Positions 29,088 to 39,340 are shown, counted from the first letter of the stretch. The stretch is 64,000 nt of DNA from Companilactobacillus metriopterae (GCF_004117915.1 NZ_RSTD01000001.1:558001-622000); one strand, 5' to 3'. Program-made: numbers and translations. Notes: generated by a model not told the origin, from the letters alone.

Positions 29088-29930
29088 ATGGGTAAGGTAA
29101 AAATTATCACAGATTCATCAGCACAACTTACTGATGAAGAAATTAAAGAAAATAATATCGGTGTAGTTCCTCTAACAATTACAATCGATGATGAAACCTT
29201 TGTAGATGGAGTTGACATTTCTCATGAAGAATTTGTTCAAAAAATGCATGCTTCAAAAGATTTGCCTACAACATCACAACCTTCAATTGGAACATTTATG
29301 GATGTGATTGATAATATTTCTGATGAATATACTGAAATATTATCTTTGAACATGACAGAATCTATCAGCGGTACAGTTAATGCAGCAAAACAAGTTATAG
29401 AAATGACTGACAAGAAAATGACAGTTATTGATACAAATTTCACTGATAGAGCAATGTCATTTCAAGTTATTGAAGCTGCTAAGATGTCTGAAGCAGGCAA
29501 GAGCCTTGAAGAGATTACAGCTAGATTAGATGAAATTCGTGCTAATACGCGTTTATACATGGGTGTAACTACAATTGAAAACATCTTAAAAGGTGGAAGA
29601 TTAAGTAGATTTGCTGGTACCTTATCATCACTGCTTAATATCAATTTAGTATTAACTCTGAAGAATAATAGTTTGGATATTGCTAAACGTGGACGTGGTC
29701 GCAAAGTCATTGATAATTACCTTAAGGGTGTGATTGATGAAATTAAGGGGCTAGATAATATCAAATCTATTGGAATTTCATATGTAGATAACATGGATTT
29801 TGTTAATGAACTTCAAGAAAAAATTAAAGAAGTTCACCCAGATCTTCCAATCTTGATTAGAGTTACAAGTCCTGTAATTGCAACACACGCTGGACGTGGA
29901 GCGTTTGCTATAGAATTTTATACTGACTAA
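29088..29930 (+). CDS. DegV-family fatty-acid-binding protein
   Basis: 280 residues. The family binds one fatty acid and, as FakB, presents it to the FakA kinase. KIITDSSAQL at the start and TSQPSIGTF, then LSRFAGTLSSLLNINLVL, are DegV hallmarks. ATG 29088 has GAAAGTTGG about 5 bases upstream; a TTG at 29079 falls inside that site. Whether it serves FakA cannot be told here, as no fakA is in the window. Confidence 0.9.
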   Translation: MGKVKIITDSSAQLTDEEIKENNIGVVPLTITIDDETFVDGVDISHEEFVQKMHASKDLPTTSQPSIGTFMDVIDNISDEYTEILSLNMTESISGTVNAAKQVIEMTDKKMTVIDTNFTDRAMSFQVIEAAKMSEAGKSLEEITARLDEIRANTRLYMGVTTIENILKGGRLSRFAGTLSSLLNINLVLTLKNNSLDIAKRGRGRKVIDNYLKGVIDEIKGLDNIKSIGISYVDNMDFVNELQEKIKEVHPDLPILIRVTSPVIATHAGRGAFAIEFYTD

Positions 29931-29959
29931 AACTGGTGAACTTTCATCAGTTTTTTTTT
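29930..29959 (+). terminator. Terminator of degV
   Basis: AAACTGGTGA / TTCATCAGTTT with G-U pairing and nine T residues. Confidence 0.85.
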
Positions 29960-29975
29960 GAGGAATGGAAAGTTT

Positions 29976-30830
29976 ATGAAAAAGAAAACTATATTTATTA
30001 TATCTGCAATAGTTATCGTTTTAATTGGTTGTGGTATTGGTGGATATTTTTATTACCAACAACAGAATCAAGAAACACAACAAATCACTAAATCAAAAAA
30101 TAAAACTACTAAAAAGAGTGAAAAAGTTACTAAAAAAACTAGTGTTTCTATAGTTGCAGTTGGTGATTCCTTGACACAAGGAGTTGGTGATACTAGCAAA
30201 AATGGAGAGGGTTATGTAACTCGCTTAAGCAAAAAGATCTCAAAGAAGTACAAAGTTAAAACCTCTACACATAATTATGGTGTTTCAGGTGATACAAGTA
30301 CTCAAATTATGAAAAGAATTGATAATAATGATAAGATGCATAGCGATTTGAAAAATGCAGATATAATTACAGTCACCGTAGGTGGAAATGATTTCATGCA
30401 TTTGTTACAAAAAAAAGGGCTTGATTTGACTTCAAAAGATATATCTACTGAAGAAGGCAATTTTGATAAGCGTCTTGTAAAGTTATTAGATGACTTGAGA
30501 ATTTACAACAAGAATGCCCCCATTTATCTTATAGGAATATACAATCCATTTAGTATTTATTTATCTAATGTTACAGGTGCTACATCTGCATTTAAAAAGT
30601 GGAATGAGTCTTCTGAAAATGTTACAAAAGATATGTCAAATGTACACTTTGTTGATATCAATAATTTGTATGCAAGTAAGTATGCGATAAATGTCACTAA
30701 GAAGACCGGTTCTAATCCTTACTTATTTGATGAAGATCATTTTCACCCAAATTCTATTGGATATGATATGATGACAAATAAAATATTTAAAGAAGCTAAG
30801 AAAACTGATAAAGAATGGATTGATAAGTAA
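29976..30830 (+). CDS. SGNH/GDSL hydrolase, membrane anchored (YpmR-like)
   Basis: 284 residues. One N-terminal membrane helix (about 5-25) and a Lys/Thr/Gln-rich linker lead to an extracellular SGNH esterase domain. VAVGDSLTQG holds the nucleophile Ser, VTVGGNDF the Asn block, and DEDHFHPNSIGY the Asp-His pair. Substrate unknown. ATG 29976 is preferred to TTG 29958 because GAGGAATGGAAAG precedes it. It is directly followed by ypmS without a gap, the same pair as ypmR-ypmS in B. subtilis. Confidence 0.88.
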   Translation: MKKKTIFIISAIVIVLIGCGIGGYFYYQQQNQETQQITKSKNKTTKKSEKVTKKTSVSIVAVGDSLTQGVGDTSKNGEGYVTRLSKKISKKYKVKTSTHNYGVSGDTSTQIMKRIDNNDKMHSDLKNADIITVTVGGNDFMHLLQKKGLDLTSKDISTEEGNFDKRLVKLLDDLRIYNKNAPIYLIGIYNPFSIYLSNVTGATSAFKKWNESSENVTKDMSNVHFVDINNLYASKYAINVTKKTGSNPYLFDEDHFHPNSIGYDMMTNKIFKEAKKTDKEWIDK

Positions 30831-31424
30831 ATGAAAAAAAGAAATTATTGGATGTATGCTTTTATAACTTTAGTAAGTGTTCTAGTAATTTTTCTATTGT
30901 TTTTAGGGACTAAAATATTTAGTTCACCAAGTGAAAAATATGAAGTAACTTCTAAAATTCAAAATGAAAATTCAGAAGTTTTTAAAGTTACAATGAACAA
31001 GAAACAAGCCAATCAGATGGCTGAGTATTATTTGAAGAACACTTTAAATAATGGAAAAACAGAATATCAGTTTAAGGTAAAAGACAATGCTGAATTAAGT
31101 GGTGACGCTGATTTCTTGGGCTCTAAAATTCACTTTGTTATTGTACTCAAGCCCTATGCGAAGACAAATGGTGACGTATTATTGAAAGCCACAAAAATTA
31201 AATTGGGTGATATATCACTTCCAATATCATTTGTTTTAAACTATGTAAATAACATGTATAATATTCCAGATTGGGTATCAATTAATTCTAAGGATAAGAC
31301 TATCTTAATGAAATTTACTGAATATAAAACAAAAGATGGATATGGTATTAGAGCCAAGAAAATAGACTTAAAGAACGATGTTTTAAAATTTGATATGTTT
31401 AATTCTAAAATTACGGGAAACTAG
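30831..31424 (+). CDS. ypmS: YpmS-family membrane protein (DUF2140)
   Basis: 197 residues with one N-terminal membrane helix (about 7-28) and an extracellular beta-rich domain; VTMNKKQANQMAEYYLKNTL is characteristic. Function unknown. The ATG follows the SGNH stop with no space, so the two are coupled and may act together at the envelope. Confidence 0.85.
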   Translation: MKKRNYWMYAFITLVSVLVIFLLFLGTKIFSSPSEKYEVTSKIQNENSEVFKVTMNKKQANQMAEYYLKNTLNNGKTEYQFKVKDNAELSGDADFLGSKIHFVIVLKPYAKTNGDVLLKATKIKLGDISLPISFVLNYVNNMYNIPDWVSINSKDKTILMKFTEYKTKDGYGIRAKKIDLKNDVLKFDMFNSKITGN

Positions 31425-31432
31425 GTGATTTT

Positions 31433-31657
31433 ATGAGAAGAAGTTTCTATACTTACTTAATGACTTTGAGAAATGCTGAGAGTGTCGAGCCAGAAGCAGA
31501 ATTTGCTAACAACGCCTTCTATGATCATTCTTTCCCAAAGCAAGAACAAAATTATGAAAAAATTTCAGAGTACTTGGAATTGAATGCTAACTATTTGCCA
31601 AGTATGAGTATATTTGATGAAGTTTTTGAAAAATATAAAGAAAATGATAAAAAGTAG
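31433..31657 (+). CDS. yozE: YozE-family SAM-like protein
   Basis: 74 residues, RRSFYTYLMTLRN...FANNAFYDHSFPKQE..., the YozE SAM-like fold, a small helical protein of unknown role. GTGATTTT precedes the ATG, 8 bases after ypmS. A perfect palindromic terminator follows. Confidence 0.88.
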   Translation: MRRSFYTYLMTLRNAESVEPEAEFANNAFYDHSFPKQEQNYEKISEYLELNANYLPSMSIFDEVFEKYKENDKK

Positions 31658-31687
31658 ACTACTGCATATGCAGTAGTTTATTTTTTT
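31658..31687 (+). terminator. Terminator after yozE
   Basis: A perfect 20-base palindrome, ACTACTGCAT-ATGCAGTAGT, is followed by TTATTTTTTT. Confidence 0.8.
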
Positions 31688-31694
31688 AGAAATA

Positions 31695-31724
31695 TTGGTA
31701 TGATAGGTCCAACATAGTTATAAT
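31695..31724 (+). promoter_or_regulatory. Promoter of rbgA-rnhB
   Basis: TTGGTA (31695) and TATAAT (31719) with an 18-base spacer, 42 bases before rbgA. Confidence 0.55.
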
Positions 31725-31765
31725 TAAATTAAGAATATTTTTACAAGTTTAAGGAGGTAGACTTT

Positions 31766-32620
31766 ATGGTTTTACAGTGGTATCCAGGTCATATGAATAA
31801 AGCAAAAAATCAAGTTCAAGATCGATTGAAACAAGTGGATATTGTTCTAGAGATTGTAGATGCTAGATTGCCGTTTTCTTCAAGAAACCCCGTTCTAGAA
31901 GATATAATTGGTCAAAAGAAACACATAATTATTTTAAATAAATCTGATTTAGCAGATCCTCAGAGAACTAAAGAATGGAAATTGAGTTTTCAACAAGAAG
32001 GATTGGCAGTAATTGATTTAGATGCAAAACATACAAATGCTTTAGGAAAAATAAATAGTGCAATCAGAAGAGAATTGTCTGAAAAAATTGCCAAATATGA
32101 AAACAATGGTGTTAAAAACTATCAAATTAAGGCTATGTGTGTAGGAATTCCTAATGTTGGTAAATCAACTATTTTGAACAAAATGGTTGGAAAAAATGTT
32201 GCGGTTACTGGAAATAAACCAGGTGTCACAAAGAATCAAAATTGGCTAAAAACAAGTGTAGGAATTGATTTATTAGATACTCCTGGTATTTTGTGGCCCA
32301 AAATCGATGATAATCGTGTAGGTTTGAAATTAGCCTTGTCAGGCGCTATTAAGGATCAAATTTTTGCACCAGATGATGTGGCAATATTTGCATTGTCATT
32401 TTTAGAATCATTTTATTTGGATAGTTTATTAACCGTGTATAATATAGAACCCAATGATTTAAGGAACAAAACTACACCTGATATATTGATGTTCCTAACA
32501 AATAAATTTGGCTATAAAGACGACTATGATCGTGCAGCACGCAAGATTATTAATGATGTTAGAAAGTTGAAGTTTGGTCCAGTTACTTTTGATGTGCCAG
32601 GTGAATTTTATGAAGAATAG
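31766..32620 (+). CDS. rbgA: Ribosome biogenesis GTPase RbgA (YlqF)
   Basis: 284-residue GTPase needed for late 50S assembly. Its G motifs are circularly permuted: NKSD (G4, near 58) comes before GIPNVGKST (G1, near 127) and DTPG (G3). The N-terminal WYPGHMNKAKNQ is a family signature. AAGGAGG precedes the ATG. It overlaps rnhB by 11 bases, the same neighbour as in Bacillus. Confidence 0.97.
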   Translation: MVLQWYPGHMNKAKNQVQDRLKQVDIVLEIVDARLPFSSRNPVLEDIIGQKKHIIILNKSDLADPQRTKEWKLSFQQEGLAVIDLDAKHTNALGKINSAIRRELSEKIAKYENNGVKNYQIKAMCVGIPNVGKSTILNKMVGKNVAVTGNKPGVTKNQNWLKTSVGIDLLDTPGILWPKIDDNRVGLKLALSGAIKDQIFAPDDVAIFALSFLESFYLDSLLTVYNIEPNDLRNKTTPDILMFLTNKFGYKDDYDRAARKIINDVRKLKFGPVTFDVPGEFYEE

Positions 32621-33383
32621 CGAATACACTATTTCTGAAATAAAAAGTATCTTGCAAGATTCTCCAAGTGAAGATCAATTAAAGCACTTTCGTGAAGATA
32701 AACGAGCTGGAGTAATAAAACTATTAGAGCAATATAATAGAAGAAAACTTCAGTATGAAAATCAAATTCTCAAATTTGAAACTAAAAAAAAGTTTGAAGA
32801 ACCTTTTTGGGATAAAGGTTTATACGTTGCTGGTGTTGACGAAGTAGGTAGGGGACCACTTGCTGGTCCTGTCGTCAGTGCTGCAGTTATTTTGCCTGAA
32901 AATAATACGTTAATAGACGTTGATGATTCAAAAAAATTGTCTGCCAAAAATCGTTTGGAAATATACAATCAAATATGTGAGCAAGCAGTTGATATAAGTG
33001 TTTCTATAGGATCAGTGGAATTAATTGATCAGGAAAATATATATCATGCTACTGAACTAATTATGAAAGATGCTATTGATAGTCTTTACATAAAACCTAA
33101 TCATATTTTGGTAGATGCCATGACTATCCCAGTTGACATTGAACAAACAAAGTTGATTAAAGGAGACGCTAAATCAATTTCTATTGGTGCTGCAAGTATC
33201 GTGGCAAAAGTAATGCGTGATAACTTAATGAATTACTATGACCGAAAGTATCCAGAATTTAAATTCAAAAAGAATGATGGTTATGGAACAAAAGATCATT
33301 TGGATGCACTAAATAAATACGGAAGAACTCCGATACATCGTATGAGTTTTTCACCAGTCAAAAAAATCACTAAACTGTATTAA
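32610..33383 (+). CDS. rnhB: Ribonuclease HII
   Basis: Removes ribonucleotides from DNA. ATG 32610, inside the end of rbgA, gives 257 residues, the normal length. GVDEVGRGPLAGPVVSAAV holds the first catalytic Asp-Glu pair; VDDSKKLSAK and DAMT follow. Its N-terminal extension of about 70 residues before the catalytic domain is typical of Firmicute enzymes. An upstream in-frame start at 32574 would lie deep inside rbgA with no site. Confidence 0.96.
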   Translation: MKNSEYTISEIKSILQDSPSEDQLKHFREDKRAGVIKLLEQYNRRKLQYENQILKFETKKKFEEPFWDKGLYVAGVDEVGRGPLAGPVVSAAVILPENNTLIDVDDSKKLSAKNRLEIYNQICEQAVDISVSIGSVELIDQENIYHATELIMKDAIDSLYIKPNHILVDAMTIPVDIEQTKLIKGDAKSISIGAASIVAKVMRDNLMNYYDRKYPEFKFKKNDGYGTKDHLDALNKYGRTPIHRMSFSPVKKITKLY

Positions 33384-33425
33384 CACCATTTTTCGTAATT
33401 TTAAAATAAAAGTGGTGTTTTTATT
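33382..33425 (+). terminator. Hairpin between rnhB and dprA, abutting the dprA start
   Basis: AACACCATTTTT pairs with AAAAGTGGTGTT over 12 positions (one G-U), loop of 14, then TTTTATT. The last base lies next to the dprA ATG at 33426. The only SD-like bases for dprA (AGTGGTG) form the 3' arm. Confidence 0.75.
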
Positions 33426-34244
33426 ATGGAAAATTTTACTGAGTTCTTAATTAAGTGTCGTTATACACAAACTCTATCAAACCAAAATCTACTTAGTATT
33501 ATTGATATATATTTAAAAAATGAAAATTACGAAAATATAGTGTTTGATTTTCTATTGTTAAAATTAGGTACTGATAAATTTGAAAAATTTACAGAAAAAT
33601 TTGACTCTATTGCTGAAATACAGGAAAAGGCAATCACTTTTATAGATTCCAAATATCCTGAACAGCTCAGGCAAATATACAATCCACCAGCTTTGCTTTT
33701 TTATAGAGGAGATATAACTCTTTTAGAGACAAAGTGTATAGGAGTTGTTGGATCTAGAAAAGCAACAAAATATGGTGAAAAATGCTGTAATAACTTTATT
33801 CCTAATCTTGTTGGAGAGTACACAGTTGTAAGCGGACTGGCTAAAGGGATAGATGGCATGGCACATGTTGCCGCACTTAATAATAATGGCAAAACAATTG
33901 CTGTTTTGGGGAATAGTTTAGATATCTATTATCCTAAAATAAATGAATCTGTCCAAAAAGAAATATTTGAAAAAGGGTTAGTTATTACAGAATATCCTTC
34001 GGGTTCAAAAATCAATCGTTGGCATTTTCCTCAAAGGAATAGAATTATTTCAGGATTATCAGAAAAAGTTATAGTAGTTGAAGCTGAGGAAAGAAGTGGT
34101 GCTTTAATAACTGCCGACTTAGCTTTAGAAAATAATAGAGATGTTTTGGCGGTGCCTGGAAGAGTTGATTCTAAACTATCTGCAGGCTGTAATAAATTGA
34201 TAGAACAAGGTGCTATTCCACTAATTAATTTAAATAATTTTTAG
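33426..34244 (+). CDS. dprA: DNA-processing protein DprA
   Basis: Loads RecA on incoming single strands in natural transformation. 272 residues: an N-terminal helical part, then the Rossmann-like core with GSRKATKYG, VSGLAKGIDGMAHVAAL, WHFPQRNRIISGLS and ITADLALENNRDVLAVPGRV. The usual C-terminal winged helix appears absent, as in other short versions. It stands between rnhB and topA, the common lactobacillus position. The start codon sits directly behind a terminator-like hairpin with a weak site. Confidence 0.95.
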   Translation: MENFTEFLIKCRYTQTLSNQNLLSIIDIYLKNENYENIVFDFLLLKLGTDKFEKFTEKFDSIAEIQEKAITFIDSKYPEQLRQIYNPPALLFYRGDITLLETKCIGVVGSRKATKYGEKCCNNFIPNLVGEYTVVSGLAKGIDGMAHVAALNNNGKTIAVLGNSLDIYYPKINESVQKEIFEKGLVITEYPSGSKINRWHFPQRNRIISGLSEKVIVVEAEERSGALITADLALENNRDVLAVPGRVDSKLSAGCNKLIEQGAIPLINLNNF

Positions 34245-34284
34245 ACTTTACTTTCTAAATTTGAAAATTAATGTATCATTTAGT

Positions 34285-34313
34285 TTGACAAAATTGTAAA
34301 TGGTAATTAATAT
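34285..34313 (+). promoter_or_regulatory. Promoter of topA operon
   Basis: A perfect -35 TTGACA (34285) and TAATAT (34308) with 17 bases between, 40 bases before topA. Confidence 0.75.
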
Positions 34314-34352
34314 ATCATCTCAGTAGAACCAATTTGGAAAGGAGCACTATAC

Positions 34353-36431
34353 GTGCCACAACAAAAAAACTTAGTAATAGTAGAGTCACCATCAAAAGCT
34401 AAGACAATTGAAAAATATTTAGGTAGAAATTATCATGTTATCGCTAGTTTAGGTCACGTCCGAGATCTTCCTAAGAGTCGCATGGCAATTGATTTTGAAA
34501 ACGATTATGAACCACAATATATTTCTATTCGAGGCAAGGGCCCTGTAATTAAGGACTTGAAAAAAGAAGCCAAAAAAGCAAAAAATGTTTATCTTGCAGC
34601 CGATCCGGATCGTGAAGGGGAAGCCATTGCATGGCATGTTTCGCATCTCTTAGATTTAGATCCAGAGGGTAAAAATCGAGTTGTATTCAATGAGATTACT
34701 AAAGATGCAGTAAAGCAAGCATTTAAAAATCCAAGAAGTATTGATATGAAACTTGTTGATGCTCAACAAGCTCGTCGAGTTTTGGATAGAATTGTTGGAT
34801 ACTCAATCTCGCCTATTCTTTGGGCTAAAGTCAAAAAGGGTCTTAGTGCTGGACGTGTTCAGTCTGTAGCACTAAGACTGGTAATTGATAGAGAAAATGA
34901 GATTAAAAAATTCGTTCCAGAAGAGTACTGGACAATTGAATCTACGTTCAAAAAAGGCAAGAGTAAATTTACTGCTAATTTCTATGGATTAGATGGTAAG
35001 AAACTAAACTTGAATGATAATGATGGAGTTCAAGAAGTCTTAGGACGAGTTGATAAAAAAAGTAAATTTAATATAGATAAAGTTACTAAAAAAGAACGTA
35101 AAAGAACTCCTGCTGCACCATTTACAACAAGTTCACTTCAACAAGAAGCTAATAAGAGATTAAACTTTAAGACTCGTAAGACCATGATGATTGCTCAGCA
35201 ATTGTATGAAGGAATTAATCTTGGACGTAAGGAAGGTACTGTTGGTTTAATAACTTATATGCGTACTGATTCAAAACGTATATCAAGTATTGCTCGTGCT
35301 GAAGCCGCAGAATTCATTCATGAAACTTATGGTGAAGAATACGCTGCCGAAAAGTTAAGACACGACAAAAATCAAGAAGGTGCACAAGATGCCCATGAAG
35401 CTATTAGACCTTCATCAATTCTAAGAACACCCGAATCTCTTAAAGACATACTTTCAAGAGATCAGTTCAGATTATATAGTCTGATATGGTCAAGATTTGC
35501 TGCTTCTCAAATGACACCTGCAGTTTATGACACTATGTCAGTTGATTTATCACAATCAGGTGTAATGTTTAAAGCAAGTGGTTCTAAACTGAAATTTGCA
35601 GGATACCAAAAGGTTTATCAAAATTCTTCTGATAGTAGTAAGGACAATGTTTTACCAGATTTAAAAGAATCAGATCAAGTTGATTTAGTATCAAATGATC
35701 CAGCACAACATTTTACTCAACCACCTGCAAGATTTACTGAAGCTTCACTAGTTAAGACTCTTGAAGAAAACGGTGTAGGACGCCCATCTACTTATGCTCC
35801 CACTATTGATACAATTCAAAGAAGATATTATGTAAAACTAAATGGTAAAAGCTTTGAACCTACAGAATTAGGTGAAATAGTAGACGATTTAGTACAAAAC
35901 TACTTCCCTGATATTGTGGATACTGATTTTACTGCTAATTTAGAAACAGAATTAGATAATATTGAAGAAGGCAAAGAAGATTGGGTTAAGGTAGTAGATC
36001 GATACTACAAACCATTTGCCAAAGAACTAGAATCAGCTGAAGAAAAGATTGAAAAAATTCAAATCAAAGATGAACCAGCCGGCATAGATTGTGAAATCTG
36101 TGGAGCTCCTATGGTTATTAAAATGGGACGTTTTGGTAAATTCTTTGCATGTTCTAGATTCCCAGATTGTCGAAATACAAAGGCAATTGTTAAAGAAATC
36201 GGTGTTACTTGTCCACAATGTAAAAAAGGACAAGTTATTGAACGCAAATCTAAGAAAAATAGAACTTTCTATGGTTGTTCAAGATATCCAGATTGTGATT
36301 TTGTAACTTGGGATAAACCAGTAGGTCGTGATTGTCCAAAAGATGGCCATTACTTAGTTGAAAAGAAGGTCAAAGGTGGCCGCCAGGTACTATGTCCAAA
36401 TGGAGATTATGAAGAGGAAGTTCAAAAATAG
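34353..36431 (+). CDS. topA: DNA topoisomerase I
   Basis: Type IA enzyme that relaxes negative supercoils. 692 residues. The Toprim domain starts [18 protein letters not shown], with DPDREGEA near 84. The catalytic Tyr lies in [10 protein letters not shown] near 302. Two intact C-terminal Cys4 zinc ribbons (CEIC...C...C and CPQC...C...C) and a third one with fewer Cys (CPKDGH...CPNGDY) end the protein. The start is GTG with an ideal AAAGGAG upstream. It opens the topA-xerC-hslV-hslU-epimerase group. Confidence 0.97.
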   Translation: MPQQKNLVIVESPSKAKTIEKYLGRNYHVIASLGHVRDLPKSRMAIDFENDYEPQYISIRGKGPVIKDLKKEAKKAKNVYLAADPDREGEAIAWHVSHLLDLDPEGKNRVVFNEITKDAVKQAFKNPRSIDMKLVDAQQARRVLDRIVGYSISPILWAKVKKGLSAGRVQSVALRLVIDRENEIKKFVPEEYWTIESTFKKGKSKFTANFYGLDGKKLNLNDNDGVQEVLGRVDKKSKFNIDKVTKKERKRTPAAPFTTSSLQQEANKRLNFKTRKTMMIAQQLYEGINLGRKEGTVGLITYMRTDSKRISSIARAEAAEFIHETYGEEYAAEKLRHDKNQEGAQDAHEAIRPSSILRTPESLKDILSRDQFRLYSLIWSRFAASQMTPAVYDTMSVDLSQSGVMFKASGSKLKFAGYQKVYQNSSDSSKDNVLPDLKESDQVDLVSNDPAQHFTQPPARFTEASLVKTLEENGVGRPSTYAPTIDTIQRRYYVKLNGKSFEPTELGEIVDDLVQNYFPDIVDTDFTANLETELDNIEEGKEDWVKVVDRYYKPFAKELESAEEKIEKIQIKDEPAGIDCEICGAPMVIKMGRFGKFFACSRFPDCRNTKAIVKEIGVTCPQCKKGQVIERKSKKNRTFYGCSRYPDCDFVTWDKPVGRDCPKDGHYLVEKKVKGGRQVLCPNGDYEEEVQK

Positions 36432-37330
36432 TGGATAATCAAGAGTTAATTGATAAATTCATTGAAAATTTAACTGTCAATCATCATTATTCAGACGAAA
36501 CAAAAAAATCTTATCTTGAAGATATCAAAAGCTTTAGAAGTTTCTTAGAAAATAATGGCGGATTTGAAAACTTTACTAAAGTTAACAAATTGGATGTAGA
36601 AACTTTTCTTAGTTACATGGAAGATAAGGATTATGCAAAAGAGACAGTTGCTAGAAGGATCTCAGGATTGAGGTCCTTTTATAGTTTTATGAAAAAAAAT
36701 TCGATGATAGAAACCAATCCATTTGATATTGTAAGATTGAGAAATAAAGGTCGAAGACTTCCTCATTTTTTCTATGAAGAAGAAATAAATCAATTATTCA
36801 AAGCAGTTGAAGGTGATGATCCCTTATCACAAAGAAATTCTGCACTTCTTGAAATACTTTATGCAACAGGTATGCGTGTCAGTGAATGTGCCAACCTGCA
36901 AGAAGATCAAATTGATTTTGTGAATGGTATTATATTAGTTCATGGTAAGGGTGATAAAGATCGATATGTACCTTTTGGAACTTTTGCCCAAGATTCTCTT
37001 AGATTTTATATAGAAAATGGTAGAATAGACTTAATGGCAAAATATAATGAAAATCATAATTATATTTTTGTCAATAATAGAGGTAAACCTATCACCAGTC
37101 GAGGTATAGAGTATATTCTTGATCAGATTATCAAGAAAACTAGTTTGACTGCTGATATTCATCCCCATATGATTAGGCATACATTTGCTACTCATATGTT
37201 AAACAATGGTGCTGATTTGCGAACTGTTCAAGAATTATTAGGACATTCGAGTTTATCTACTACGCAAATATATACCCATGTAACCATGGATCATTTGCAA
37301 AGTGACTATAAAAAATATTTTCCTAGATGA
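36431..37330 (+). CDS. xerC: Tyrosine recombinase XerC
   Basis: 299-residue partner of XerD in dimer resolution at dif. Catalytic residues: Arg in GMRVSECANL near 147, HMIRHTFATHM near 245, and Tyr in TTQIYTHV near 279. The GTG start shares its first base with the topA stop. The topA-xerC(codV)-hslV-hslU order is the classic Firmicute one, which separates it from XerD. Confidence 0.95.
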   Translation: MDNQELIDKFIENLTVNHHYSDETKKSYLEDIKSFRSFLENNGGFENFTKVNKLDVETFLSYMEDKDYAKETVARRISGLRSFYSFMKKNSMIETNPFDIVRLRNKGRRLPHFFYEEEINQLFKAVEGDDPLSQRNSALLEILYATGMRVSECANLQEDQIDFVNGIILVHGKGDKDRYVPFGTFAQDSLRFYIENGRIDLMAKYNENHNYIFVNNRGKPITSRGIEYILDQIIKKTSLTADIHPHMIRHTFATHMLNNGADLRTVQELLGHSSLSTTQIYTHVTMDHLQSDYKKYFPR

Positions 37331-37339
37331 GGTAATGAA

Positions 37340-37864
37340 ATGACAACAATCGTAGCTGTTAAGCATGACGGACATACTGCAATTGCAGGTGATGGTCAAG
37401 TAACAATGAGTGAAAAATTCATCATGAAGGGTACTGCACATAAAGTGCGTCGTATCTTTGATGATCAAGTAGTTATTGGTTTCGCCGGTGGTGTTGCAGA
37501 TGCAATTACACTTCAAGACTGGTTAGAAAAGAAGCTAAAAGAATATTCAGGTAATTTACAACGTGCTGCTGTTGAATTAGCACAAGATTGGCGTAAAGAT
37601 CCATCATTACAAAAATTAGAAGCAATGTTGTTAGCTATGAACAAAGAAACATTGTTACTTATTTCTGGTAGTGGTGAAGTTATTGAACCTGATGAAGATG
37701 TTGTTGCAATTGGTTCTGGTGGTAACTTTGCACAAGCTGCTGCTATTGGATTACAACGTCATGCAAAAGATATGGATGCAGAAGAAATTGCTGTTGAATC
37801 CATCAAAATTGCATCTGAAATTGATATTTTTACGAACAATAATATTATCTCTGACAAATTTTAA
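37340..37864 (+). CDS. hslV: HslV (ClpQ) protease subunit
   Basis: 174-residue proteasome-like peptidase of the HslUV complex. After Met removal it begins with Thr (TTIVAVKHDGHTAIAGDGQVT), giving an N-terminal Thr nucleophile. B. subtilis CodW uses Ser instead. The GSGGNFAQAAA motif is present. It is followed 18 bases later by hslU. Confidence 0.97.
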   Translation: MTTIVAVKHDGHTAIAGDGQVTMSEKFIMKGTAHKVRRIFDDQVVIGFAGGVADAITLQDWLEKKLKEYSGNLQRAAVELAQDWRKDPSLQKLEAMLLAMNKETLLLISGSGEVIEPDEDVVAIGSGGNFAQAAAIGLQRHAKDMDAEEIAVESIKIASEIDIFTNNNIISDKF

Positions 37865-37882
37865 TTAAAGGAGTCTTAAAAT

Positions 37883-39328
37883 ATGACCCAAATGTTAACA
37901 CCCAAAGAAATCGTTTCAAAACTAGATAATTATATTATCGGTCAAAATGATGCTAAAAAAGCTGTTGCTATTGCTTTGTATAACAGATATCGTCGTATGC
38001 AGGTAACTGATAGTCTAAAACAAGAAATTACACCCAAAAATTTACTAATGATTGGACCTACTGGTGTTGGTAAAACAGAAATTGCTAGACGTCTAGCAAA
38101 AATTGTTAATGCACCATTTGTTAAAGTTGAAGCAACTAAATTTACTGAAGTTGGATATGTTGGACGTGATGTTGAATCTATGGTTCGTGATCTAGCTGAT
38201 GTTGCTGTAAAAATGGAAGAAGATGATCGCATCGAAGAGATGAGATCAAAAGTTTCCAAAAAAGTTGATAAAAAGTTAGTTAAATTGTTAGTTCCTGGAC
38301 AAGAAAAGAAACAAAAGAACAACGACAATGGCATGAACTTTGGTGACATGATGTCTATGTTTGGTAACCTACAATCTGGTAATATCGGAGACGTTTTAGG
38401 TGGAAACAACGATGACGCCAATGATGACCCTGATAATAATAAAGATGTAACAGATAAGATTAGAAATGAAAGATTATCTGTAAAAGAAAAATTAGATCAA
38501 GGCTTACTTGAAGATGAAGAAGTAACTATTGTTGTTGAAGAATCTAAAAAAGCACCAATGAATGATCAAATGAACCAAATGGGTATCGATGTTGGCGAAA
38601 TGATGGGTGCTATGATGCCTAAAAAAATGATTTCAAGAACATTACCAGTAAGAGAAGCTCGTGAAGTTCTAATTCAACAAGAAGCACAAAAGAATATTGA
38701 TCATGATGCTGTATATCAAGCAGCTATTGATAGAACTCAAAATAACGGAATTATTTTTATAGATGAGTTTGATAAAATTGCTGGAAATGAGAAGAAGCAA
38801 TCAGGTGAAGTTTCTCGTGAAGGTGTTCAAAGGGATATTCTGCCAATAGTTGAAGGTTCTCAAATCAATACTAAATACGGTCCTGTAAATACAGATCATA
38901 TTTTATTTATTGCTTCAGGTGCTTTCGCAGAAAGTAAACCAAGTGATCTGATTGCAGAATTACAAGGTCGTTTCCCAATTCGTGTTGAATTGAAAGACCT
39001 AACAGAAGAAGATTTTGTTCAAATTTTAACTCAACCAAGCAATTCACTTACAAAACAATACGTTGCTCTTACAAGAGCAGATGGTCTAAACTTAACATTT
39101 ACTCAAGAATCTATTGAAGAAATTGCTAAGGTATCATTTGACTTGAATAATACAAATCAAAATATTGGTGCCAGAAGACTATCAACAGTTTTAGAAAGAA
39201 TTCTTTCTGAAATCCTATTTGAAGGTCCTGATATGCAAATGGGTGATGTAACAATTACTCAAGAATATGTCCAAGAACGAGTTGGTGAAATTGTATCTGA
39301 TAGAGATCTTTCAAGATACATTCTATAG
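37883..39328 (+). CDS. hslU: HslU (ClpY) AAA+ ATPase
   Basis: 481-residue unfoldase that feeds HslV. Walker A GPTGVGKTE is near 58, the pore motif lies in VGYVGRDVES and Walker B in IIFIDEFDKIA. The variable I domain (about 110-240) is Asp/Asn/Met rich. The C-terminal tail ends RDLSRYIL, the kind of tail that docks in HslV. Confidence 0.97.
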   Translation: MTQMLTPKEIVSKLDNYIIGQNDAKKAVAIALYNRYRRMQVTDSLKQEITPKNLLMIGPTGVGKTEIARRLAKIVNAPFVKVEATKFTEVGYVGRDVESMVRDLADVAVKMEEDDRIEEMRSKVSKKVDKKLVKLLVPGQEKKQKNNDNGMNFGDMMSMFGNLQSGNIGDVLGGNNDDANDDPDNNKDVTDKIRNERLSVKEKLDQGLLEDEEVTIVVEESKKAPMNDQMNQMGIDVGEMMGAMMPKKMISRTLPVREAREVLIQQEAQKNIDHDAVYQAAIDRTQNNGIIFIDEFDKIAGNEKKQSGEVSREGVQRDILPIVEGSQINTKYGPVNTDHILFIASGAFAESKPSDLIAELQGRFPIRVELKDLTEEDFVQILTQPSNSLTKQYVALTRADGLNLTFTQESIEEIAKVSFDLNNTNQNIGARRLSTVLERILSEILFEGPDMQMGDVTITQEYVQERVGEIVSDRDLSRYIL

Positions 39329-39340
39329 GAGACTGATTGA

